Shown here piece by piece: positions 17,901 to 24,987 of a stretch of 64,000 nt of DNA. The notes beneath the pieces are model-generated. The model saw nothing but the letters and a program-made list of their open reading frames with translations, was not told the DNA's origin and did not search any database. Origin of the DNA: Sphingobacterium sp. R2 (GTDB lineage Bacteria; Bacteroidota; Bacteroidia; Sphingobacteriales; Sphingobacteriaceae); the NCBI RefSeq assembly GCF_040760075.1, contig NZ_CP142884.1, positions 1,488,001 to 1,552,000 on the forward strand, in the 5' to 3' direction. The translations under genes were made by a program, and so were the position numbers. Every line of letters starts with the position of its first letter. Within the stretch, counting starts at the first letter, position 1.

Positions 17901-18071
17901 CATTCCACTCGTGTTAGTAATGGATTGGGTGTTTTTACCTTTTTCGATAATTGTAACACCTCCCAATGCAGATCCATCTGTCGTAGTGACCTTACCGGTA
18001 ACGATTCTTTGGGCCAGGGCGACGCCATACGTACTCAGCAAGCTCACTAGTATGAGCATACTTTTTTTCAT
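14988..18071 (-). CDS. SusC/RagA-like TonB-dependent outer-membrane transporter
   Basis: 1027 residues. A signal peptide ending VALAQ is followed by a carboxypeptidase-regulatory-like beta-sandwich (residues 22-105), a TonB-box-like DEVVVTAFG, a plug domain (GLQGRVPGLSI, VVDGVPIN, ILKGPEATAQFG, ITTKKGKAG) and a long beta-barrel ending in aromatic FNLRF. It imports a ligand using TonB energy together with the SusD protein encoded 12 bp downstream. There is no STN domain, so it is not coupled to an anti-sigma factor. A textbook promoter lies at 18207-18237. Confidence 0.96.
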   Translation of the reverse strand: MKKSMLILVSLLSTYGVALAQRIVTGKVTTTDGSALGGVTIIEKGKNTQSITNTSGMYKITVQEDATLIFRHVGYTQLEKAIQGQSVLNVSLSENSSSLDEVVVTAFGVKRDRKTLGYSTPIVAGSDVSETQRESFFQGLQGRVPGLSINSTSGMPGASAQIVLRGFASISGDNNALIVVDGVPINNSTLNENDLASNGANRDLDYSNRAMDINPDDIETYTILKGPEATAQFGSQGAGGAILITTKKGKAGRFTVNYSLSGRVETVNKYPERQYVYSQGTNGTYAGTSSYAMGPKYPEGTTLYKDNVNNFFRTGYNQKHNLSFEGGSEKVTYRWSNEYSNNTGIVPNTSYKRFSTRLNGTAKFNDKLEFNTSFNYINTQNDKARKGNTGYLITMMRFNPLYDVRDWIDEKGNRVLHNSDIYNELDNPFWEVYRNTANDDVNRILATSNITYRPTNWLSLNGIIGMDFANTLGQSVYHPQSYSGSGSSTNVRNGSMNVYQVNGRVLSGSFMATANTKIGRDISFRANLGTEFKDYNTLTNSQYGEDFYDPDFYSINNTFPSTRLAKSVANNFRTVGFLAQAGFGYLDNLLYLNLTGRLDAASRMMPNNPYFGYPSASLAFNFSDLAFFKNKVSWLSDGKYRISVGTTGKAPFKSYYTLSNLEPKLSTGGGFAYGVNGGNPNLKAEKTRDFETGLEFGFFKRRLTFDFSYFNRLSTGQIILPRLSYGSGFVLRMMNGGEVKTYGTELQVNVNPIKKTDFSWDMTFNFTQYKGKVLSLAEELPELYDSDTWVLSGVRSSVMPGYSIGTLSGTQFKRNDRGDILINAQTGLPIAGTDKYYPIGDRIPDFTLGIVNKFNYKNFYLTFLWDLRKGGDVLNGLDYRLYTYGQSVKTLNREEPRVIEGVLEDGLENTANPTINRIAVTPYSASTYYMTNIEPQMFIEKNIYAFRLRDVTLRYALPKHLTQRISSQAALSVFFTATDLFLFTNYTGLDPESNSNTAGLGGIGGYGIDYGNMAKPRGFNFGFNLRF

Positions 18072-18206
18072 AATAAAAATGTGTTTGATTAGCTTTTGTT
18101 TAACTTAGGTTTTGCCAATACACCTGGTGCTTGTGCAACATAAAATCATTGCTATTTCATCTGGAAAATTATAGCGGTTGTAAATCGGTTTATATATGTT
18201 TTAATT

Positions 18207-18237
18207 CAAATATAGCATAAAAATGCATTTTTTCAAA
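18207..18237 (-). promoter_or_regulatory. Promoter of the first SusC operon
   Basis: On the minus strand TTTG (18237-18234) and TATATTTG (18214-18207) are separated by exactly 19 nt, matching the Bacteroidota housekeeping promoter consensus. Transcription should start near 18200, giving a 5' leader of about 130 nt before the SusC gene. Confidence 0.75.
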
Positions 18238-18401
18238 TTATTGCACAATTGTTATATTGGAATATTGTATTTAGACGAATAAAAACGCAAAAATACGCTT
18301 TTTAAAGATGAAGATTTTTTTTGTGATATCGGATTACTCACAGTAAAATGCGATCGTTGACAAAATAATAATCTTAGTGAGGTTTGTGGATAAAAAAATG
18401 A

Positions 18402-19542
18402 TTAACGGCACAATTATCTACTGAAAAAACGTCGAAGTGCGATCCAAATGGCTGGATAACGCAGCAGTTGGCTAAAGCTAAAGTGAAAAAAAGTCTTACT
18501 TCGTATAAAAAGATTTTCTTTCAATTTGATACTGTGCGCATCATCGGATTTATCGAAGATTATAGTCCTGCATTAGAATTTACAAGTGGTATTATTTATA
18601 GCAGTAATGAGCTGACGCGGGAAGATTCAATTGGGGAAAGAATCCTCGTGCCTTTTATCAAGGTCTGGAAAAAATGTTGAAAGAGAATACTATTTCAGCA
18701 AACAAAAAGCAGGTTGTTGCGGAATGGGATTCGGTGATTTTATAGGGCGCTTAGACCTTAATGATCCGGCTATTTTGTCACAAAATGAATTTTCTACCTT
18801 TATCAACCGATTCGAGTATTCGACTTTATTTAGCCGTGATGCCTTAAATGGTCAGCGCCAAAAGGACTTCTATTTTGTATTGGATTCGGCAAATCGAAAA
18901 ACTAACCCTACTATAGCCAATACGTTGGTCTCAGAAGTTGCAAAACTACGTACATTAAAATCTGCATTAAATGGTGCTGCCGATGCCGCCGCGATAGCAA
19001 AGACTACTGATCAGTTGCGGGCCATATTGACGAACGAGGATTTAAAGGGTGAAGCGCTCAGACTGGCAGACCGTGAATGGAAGTCCAGAAACGGCTATGT
19101 ACTACCCCAAACCGATGCCGCCTCTGTTTTTAAAAAAATGACAGATAAGTATCGTGGTAAAGTCGTTGTTGTGGACTTTTGGGCACAGTGGTGCGGTCCC
19201 TGCCGATCGGGTATCGAATCAACGCAGGGGAAACGCCTAAAACTCAAAGATAATCCGAATGTGGCGTTTGTTTTTATAACAGATAGTGAAGGGACACCAG
19301 ATATGGAGTTTTATAAGGACTATGTTGTTAAAAATAGCATGTTTGAATCGTATCGGGTTTCTGCCGATGAATATAGGGCATTACGCGAATTATTTAAATT
19401 TAACGGAATTCCGCGCTACGTACTCATGGATCCGGATGGCAGAATTAGAAATGATAATTTTCAAATGCATAACCTGACAACTGAACTTCCAAAAAATTAT
19501 CCACAGCTGTTTACGTATCAACAGATGCAAGGAATTGAATAA
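18402..19542 (+). pseudogene. Decayed TlpA-like thioredoxin-domain gene
   Basis: Three frames share fragments of one protein. The first (18402-18680) gives KCDPNGWITQQLAKAKVKK and FFQFDTVRIIGFIEDYSP, then IIYSSNELTRED, the N-terminal domain typical of TlpA-like proteins near Sus loci. A short second frame near 18662 gives LEKMLKENTISANKKQVVAE. The third (from about 18727) gives a helical region and the thioredoxin domain with VVVDFWAQWCGPCR and a cis-proline block FNGIPRYVLMDPDG, ending at 19542. Frameshifts and an internal deletion separate them, and no good start remains. A shortened product from an internal start is possible but unlikely to be exported. Confidence 0.8.
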
Positions 19543-19589
19543 GCTGAGAACTCAAAAATGATTGAATCAAGGGTTTAGTGTAAAATTGA

Positions 19590-19625
19590 AGAGCCCAGCC
19601 TGTTTACTAAATCAGACTGGGCTCT
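19590..19625. terminator. Hairpin terminator between convergent genes
   Basis: AGAGCCCAG (19590-19598) pairs with CTGGGCTCT (19617-19625), 9 bp with an 18-nt loop, between the thioredoxin remnant and the end of the leftward SusD gene. It could serve both strands. Confidence 0.7.
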
Positions 19626-19653
19626 ATTCGTTTAAATCGATTCGTTGCGCTCT

Positions 19654-21336
19654 TTAATAACCTGGATTTTGTGTCAGACTATTGTTGCCGGCAATGGCCT
19701 GATTGGGTACGGGAAAACGATTCAGATGGGCCGAAGTACTTGGATTATGATCCCACCATTTTTCTGTGGTGAATGCTTTCCATCGGATCAAATCGGTACG
19801 CCGGCGTCCTTCGCCTAAAAATTCAATACTCCATTCATCCAAAATACGGTACTTGTCAATATTGGCTACAGTTACGGGATTCGGATCCTGCTCTTGTGCA
19901 AAATTCCGTTTTCGGACGGTATTGAATAGTGCTGCAGCTTTTTCCTTATTTCCTAACCTGAATTCACATTCGGCAAGCATATAGTATATTTCAGACAGTC
20001 TGATAATCGGCATATCTGCACCCCAACGCAAGGTATTGTTGGCAAGATTTGGGATAGGTACCTTCACCAAACGTATACCGGTGTTTTCCTCGCCTTCGGA
20101 CATCTTTGAGGGCAGCTGGTCGATGGAACTGTATTTTTTTCCAGGCCCAACTTCTGAAAAGCGGCCGACTTGGTCGACAAAGTCCAGGGGCTTATCTTTA
20201 TATTCTTCACCCCCAACAATGACCTCGCCGCTAGGGGTCTTATGGGGGCCTACGATAAACATACCTTCGTATTGGTCTGTGCCGTGGTAGACATAGGGTG
20301 CTTTGCGGAGATCGCCTTGGTCGAAAGTTTCAAAAGGTGAACCTAGCTTAAAGTCTGCTGCGTAAAGGGAGCCGTTGGGTTTCTTGGATGGAGTTAGGTG
20401 GGCGCCATTGTTGCCGCCCATATCTTGGGCAAAGAACTGCCTGGTGTTGTAATGGTAGAAATCTGCATAAAACCAATTGTACTCCAGCATCTTGAATTCT
20501 GACGGCATAGACCAAATCATCTCGGGCGACTCATTGTTTTTAAATCCATGTACGCCGTTCCATTTGGTATCCAAGCTGTAGTCGCCATAAACTTTATTGA
20601 CAATATCCTGAGCTAGCTTTTGGCTTTCAGCGTACATGGATTTCCCGATATAGGCCTCTGCATTGAAGTAGAGCTGTGCCAGCATGGCTGCAGCGGCAGC
20701 TTTGCGGATAGCGCCCTCTTCTCTGTCGCCGGCCTTCTTTGCTGGCAGATTCTCAATAGCTGCTTTGAGCAGCTTCTCGATATGTGCAAAGAGCTCCTGG
20801 TCGCTATTGCGCGGTAGGGATTCTTGGTCTAGGGATTCGAAAATAGGCATACCGCCAAAATAATCCAGCCCGCGCAGATAGAAATAGGCGATCAAGGCAT
20901 CCAATTGCGCCAGGTCTGCTGCTTTACGTTCTTCCGTAAGTGTAAATTTGCTATAGTCCAGTTTGCTCAGGTCGCTTTTCGCATCAAGCGCCAAGGCAAC
21001 ACCCATCAGCGTGCCGCGCCAGCTGCCCCAGACCCAGTTGTCGTCCGCCGTCCAACGGTGGTAATGGTAGCGCTCATTCTCGCCCCCATTATACCAGTGC
21101 CGCCCTTTGGTGGTGATGGCAAAATTGTCGGCTGTGTATTCCTGCAAGCGCCAGCGGTCTTCGCCCATATACCATTTGGCATGGGTAAATGGTCTAAATA
21201 AGGCAGCTTTGATGTCTTTTTCACTTTTAAAAAAGGTGTCCGGTGTGACCGAACTATAAAATTCTTGATCCAATTTGGTGCATCCGGATAGCAGCAAGGC
21301 TACGGATAGGGTGGCTATGGAAATATATTTTTTCAT
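19654..21336 (-). CDS. RagB/SusD family outer-membrane lipoprotein
   Basis: 560 residues. It has a lipoprotein signal (SVALLLSGC) and the standard SusD architecture: LDQEFYSSVTPDTFFKSEKD at the start, helical TPR-like segments (AQLDALIAYFYLRGLDYFGG) and the terminal signature EWSIEFLGEGRRRTDLIRW with NQAIAGNNSLTQNPGY at the end. It acts as surface substrate-binding lid for the SusC encoded 16 bp upstream. It is clearly related to the SusD at 54852-56498, sharing a TKGRHW-type block and a WWDHNP block before the C-terminus. No enzyme gene accompanies the pair, so the substrate is unknown. Confidence 0.95.
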   Translation of the reverse strand: MKKYISIATLSVALLLSGCTKLDQEFYSSVTPDTFFKSEKDIKAALFRPFTHAKWYMGEDRWRLQEYTADNFAITTKGRHWYNGGENERYHYHRWTADDNWVWGSWRGTLMGVALALDAKSDLSKLDYSKFTLTEERKAADLAQLDALIAYFYLRGLDYFGGMPIFESLDQESLPRNSDQELFAHIEKLLKAAIENLPAKKAGDREEGAIRKAAAAAMLAQLYFNAEAYIGKSMYAESQKLAQDIVNKVYGDYSLDTKWNGVHGFKNNESPEMIWSMPSEFKMLEYNWFYADFYHYNTRQFFAQDMGGNNGAHLTPSKKPNGSLYAADFKLGSPFETFDQGDLRKAPYVYHGTDQYEGMFIVGPHKTPSGEVIVGGEEYKDKPLDFVDQVGRFSEVGPGKKYSSIDQLPSKMSEGEENTGIRLVKVPIPNLANNTLRWGADMPIIRLSEIYYMLAECEFRLGNKEKAAALFNTVRKRNFAQEQDPNPVTVANIDKYRILDEWSIEFLGEGRRRTDLIRWKAFTTEKWWDHNPSTSAHLNRFPVPNQAIAGNNSLTQNPGY

Positions 21337-21352
21337 GTTTGTCCTGCTAGCT

Positions 21353-24331
21353 TTAAAAATTTACTTGTAAACCCATCATAAAAGTCCGTGTCTTGGGGTA
21401 GACATTACGCTCTTCAAATCCCGGTTCAAGACCATTGATATTGACTTCTGGATCTAGCCCCGTGTAGTTTGTAAATACAAAGAGGTCGCGTGCGGTGGCA
21501 TATACCCGCATGGACTTTAAAGGCTTGATCCAATTTTGGTTAAAGCGGTAACCGATGTTGAGTGCGTCAACCTTGAGAAAGGTGCCTTTCTCTAACCAGT
21601 AGTCGCTCAGCTCTTTTTCTCCCTTGATATTTTTATGTTTGTCGTAGGCTTCTTCCAAAACATTCTGACCTTTTACATTAGGTAGGCTATAGTACATGTT
21701 GATCATATTGAACACATCGTGTCCGATCCAGCTGCGCATGTAGATACTGGCATCCCAGTTTTTATAGCTGAACTGGTTGTTCCAGGAAAGCTGTAGTGTT
21801 GGAATGGCATTGCCGACAAATGACTTGTCGCCTACCGTTTTATTCCGGTCGCGCACGTCAAATGCATTACCGTCTTTATCGTATAGTTTCCAATAACCAT
21901 CGTCGGTAAATCCTGCAAATTTCCAAAGGAAGAAGCGGCCAATGTCCTCGCCGGGATATAACCTCACCGCTGACCCTGGTGAGCCGGGGGCCGGGAAGTC
22001 CTTCCGGTCGGTAAAGGTCTGACTACCCCATAAGGTGTTGAGCCTGCTTTTATTATGCGAACCCACTAGGCTTGTTGTGTAACTGAAATTGTCGTTGTCT
22101 ACGGCTTTGAAGTTCAATTCAAACTCGTACCCCGTATTTTGCATACTACCCACATTCATGGTTGTCCGATCGTGGATTGCTGGGGGCTGGGATACGCTGA
22201 TGTCGAAAATCAGATCATCGATTTTACGTTTGTAGATATCAAAACGACCACTTAAGCGATTGTTCAGTACGGAAAAGTCCAACCCAAGGTTGTATTCTTT
22301 TTTGACCTCCCATTTGATATCTGGATTTTGGTTGTGCATCACACCGTATGTCCTGAACCATTTACCATCCTGTAGAAACCAGGTGTCGGCACTATACATC
22401 CGTGTTGCCACTTTTGCATCGAAGCCTTCATTGCCCGTTTCGCCATAGCCTGCCCGGAGTTTTAGGTCGTTGATAAAATTAACATCTTTGAGGAAGGACT
22501 CCTGTGAAATACGCCAGCCTGCGGAAAGCCCCGGAAAGAAACCCCATCTGTTTTTGGGCGCAAATTTGCTGGATCCTTCGTACCGCGCCGTTGCGGTCAG
22601 GATATAGCGATCCAGATAGGAGTAGTTGACACGGCCAAAGAAGGCGGCAAGTTTGACCCATGGGTTTTTCCAGGATCCAAGACCTGCCCGACCGTCTGGT
22701 AAATAGGTTCCTGTACCCATGTCGTTGTCGGCAATACCATCCACCGGGAAATTGGAGTTTTCGGCAGAAAATCCTTGTCCATTGAAATCTTGATAGCTGT
22801 AGCCTGCTACAGCGTTTAAGGAATGTTCGTCCCATCGGTTGGTGTAATTGGCGGTCCACTCAAAGATGCGGTCATTGAACCGGCTGTAATATTGCTTGGC
22901 AAATCCATCCACATTATTCTCACGCGAAATACGATGTTGGGCCGACCGGTAATAGTTGCCATGCTCGCTGTTGTTTTTTACGCCGATGGTCGCACTGGTG
23001 GTCAGGTGTTCTGTCAGGTTTAATTTTAGGGTCGCATTGGCCAACAGGTATTTGAACTGCTTTTCATCGCTGCGCAGGCGCGCCTCAGCGACAGGATTCC
23101 AGGTGTCATATCCACCTTCCAATACATTATATCCGCTGACATCATTGGCATCGTAAGGCGTTTGGGTAGGATTGAGCACCAGGGCCATATTAAAAATGTC
23201 ATTGTTGTTGAAGATATCGCGATTGGAACCGAAAGCTTGTACCTGATTGTAACTTACATTGGTGCTCAACTCGGCGAAGCCGTCGAAAAATTTGAAGGCA
23301 CTGTTGATTCGTCCGCCGATTTCTTCACGTTTTGACGTGATCGCCATCCCTTTGGCGTCGCGTTTGGTAAACGTAGTATAGACATTGGCGTTTTCGGATC
23401 CGCCGCTGATGTTGGCGACCTGCCGATGGCTGAATGGATTGTTATTGGTGACTTCATCATACCAGTCTGTACGATGTCCGAGGTCTTCACCGAGGCCATA
23501 TTCGACAAATTTCTCTGCCGATAATACCTGTGGACGTTTGCGGATGGTTTCGACAAAGTATTCGGAGGTAAAATTCACTTGCGCCTTGCCAACCTGAGGT
23601 CTTTTGGTGGTGATCAGGATGACACCACCGGAAGCACGTGTTCCGTAGATGGCTGCAGCGGAGGCATCCCGAAGTACGTTGATGGTTTCAATATCTTCTT
23701 TCGCAACGGAATTGATGTCGCCACCGGGGACACCGTCAATAACCACCAGGGGACCCTGTGAGGCATTGACCGAATTGACCCCACGCAATTGAAGTGAGAT
23801 GCCCGCATTGGGGTCTGTGCCGTTGTTGGAAAGTACACTGAGACCGGGTACTTTTCCCTGAATCGCCAAGAGCGGTGATACAGCCCCCGCAACCATGTCT
23901 TTCTGCTTGATGCTCGATACGGCGCTGGTCAACTCTTTTTTGTCCAAAGTACCGTAGCCTACAACAACAGCCTCTTCGAGCTGCTGCGTGTCTGACAGCA
24001 GTTGTACATGTACACTGGAGCTGCCATTATAGGTAATTTCTCTGGCGGTAAAGCCGATCATGCGGATGATAAGGACGGCATTTTTCTCGACATTGCTGAG
24101 TGTAAACGCGCCATTGGCGTCGGTGGAGGTACTGATGGTGCTACCCTTGACGGAGACAGTGGCACCAACAATAGGGTTGCCCTGCTCATCCTTGACACTG
24201 CCCTTGATTGTAGTTTGGGCTTCCTGAACATAGGGGGCATGGGGCAATGCGTAAGCGGCTCCAGCAGATAAACTGCTGCTGAATAGCAATAATTTAGTAG
24301 CCACTTTAAAACTGTTCATTTTAAAATTCAT
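21353..24331 (-). CDS. SusC/RagA-like TonB-dependent transporter
   Basis: 992 residues with signal peptide (LLLFSSSLSAGAAYA), carboxypeptidase-like domain (TIKGSVKDEQGNPIVGATVS), TonB-box-like EEAVVVGYGT, plug (AIQGKVPGLSV, VVIDGVPGG, VLRDASAAAIYGTRASGG) and beta-barrel ending LQVNF. There is no STN domain. A second ATG four codons in is possible. It forms an import complex with the SusD encoded immediately downstream. It is paralogous to the SusC at 51796-54846, with matching late-barrel segments such as FSYKNW/FSYKNF and TNYTGLDPEVN-like ends. Confidence 0.96.
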   Translation of the reverse strand: MNFKMNSFKVATKLLLFSSSLSAGAAYALPHAPYVQEAQTTIKGSVKDEQGNPIVGATVSVKGSTISTSTDANGAFTLSNVEKNAVLIIRMIGFTAREITYNGSSSVHVQLLSDTQQLEEAVVVGYGTLDKKELTSAVSSIKQKDMVAGAVSPLLAIQGKVPGLSVLSNNGTDPNAGISLQLRGVNSVNASQGPLVVIDGVPGGDINSVAKEDIETINVLRDASAAAIYGTRASGGVILITTKRPQVGKAQVNFTSEYFVETIRKRPQVLSAEKFVEYGLGEDLGHRTDWYDEVTNNNPFSHRQVANISGGSENANVYTTFTKRDAKGMAITSKREEIGGRINSAFKFFDGFAELSTNVSYNQVQAFGSNRDIFNNNDIFNMALVLNPTQTPYDANDVSGYNVLEGGYDTWNPVAEARLRSDEKQFKYLLANATLKLNLTEHLTTSATIGVKNNSEHGNYYRSAQHRISRENNVDGFAKQYYSRFNDRIFEWTANYTNRWDEHSLNAVAGYSYQDFNGQGFSAENSNFPVDGIADNDMGTGTYLPDGRAGLGSWKNPWVKLAAFFGRVNYSYLDRYILTATARYEGSSKFAPKNRWGFFPGLSAGWRISQESFLKDVNFINDLKLRAGYGETGNEGFDAKVATRMYSADTWFLQDGKWFRTYGVMHNQNPDIKWEVKKEYNLGLDFSVLNNRLSGRFDIYKRKIDDLIFDISVSQPPAIHDRTTMNVGSMQNTGYEFELNFKAVDNDNFSYTTSLVGSHNKSRLNTLWGSQTFTDRKDFPAPGSPGSAVRLYPGEDIGRFFLWKFAGFTDDGYWKLYDKDGNAFDVRDRNKTVGDKSFVGNAIPTLQLSWNNQFSYKNWDASIYMRSWIGHDVFNMINMYYSLPNVKGQNVLEEAYDKHKNIKGEKELSDYWLEKGTFLKVDALNIGYRFNQNWIKPLKSMRVYATARDLFVFTNYTGLDPEVNINGLEPGFEERNVYPKTRTFMMGLQVNF

Positions 24332-24614
24332 GTGCTAATGTTTATGAATAAGTGTATTGGTTGTTTACGCTGACAGGGATAGTCGCAATCTTTTTAGCAT
24401 GGTCAAGATGCTTTTCGGACTCCAGATAACATCGTTATGTTCAAATTCAAGATACTGCATATAATTGGTGTGATTTGAACCCTAAATGTACAGCATAGAA
24501 AGGAGAGGTATTGCCTGTTGAGACAATATGAGGATACTTTGAGACGATTTGATGCAATGAAGGTGGTATTGCCTAAAGTGCGTAATAGTTGATGGACTAC
24601 TTATCTAATGCCAG

Positions 24615-24986
24615 CTATTGTTCAACGGGTATCGATCGTAAAACATCCTTTGTTAAAGGCTTTGGTAGATAAGAGAGCACCATGGTATTGTCTGCTGCGC
24701 GACTCTGGTCTCGTAAATCGACGGAAGAAGTTAACATATGTATGCGCAGGTTGCCCTTGTTTGGAAAATCTTGCATCGCTTCCAGAAATTGCCAGCCATC
24801 CATAATCGGCATATTGATATCCAAGAAGACGAGATAGGAATTTTGTTGATTTTGCTGTATGTAATCCACCGCTTTCTTCCCATTTTCTAAAATGACCACA
24901 GTCGCATCGGGATAGACACTAGCAATGATTTTGGTGTGTATAAAATTGATGACAGCGTCGTCATCTATGAGTAGTATCTGTTCCAT
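24615..24986 (-). CDS. Single-domain response regulator
   Basis: A receiver domain alone, 123 residues from ATG 24986: acidic pocket D8-D10 (LLIDDDAVINF), phosphoacceptor D56 (VFLDINMPIMDGW) and K109 (YLPKP). The frame could extend to 25028, but the inner ATG gives the normal receiver start and lies 1 bp after the kinase-like gene's stop codon, so translation is probably coupled. With no output domain it works as a phosphorelay intermediate or by protein-protein contact. Its natural partner is the PAS/GAF protein encoded upstream, although that protein lacks an ATPase domain. Confidence 0.88.
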   Translation of the reverse strand: MEQILLIDDDAVINFIHTKIIASVYPDATVVILENGKKAVDYIQQNQQNSYLVFLDINMPIMDGWQFLEAMQDFPNKGNLRIHMLTSSVDLRDQSRAADNTMVLSYLPKPLTKDVLRSIPVEQ

Positions 24987-24987
24987 T

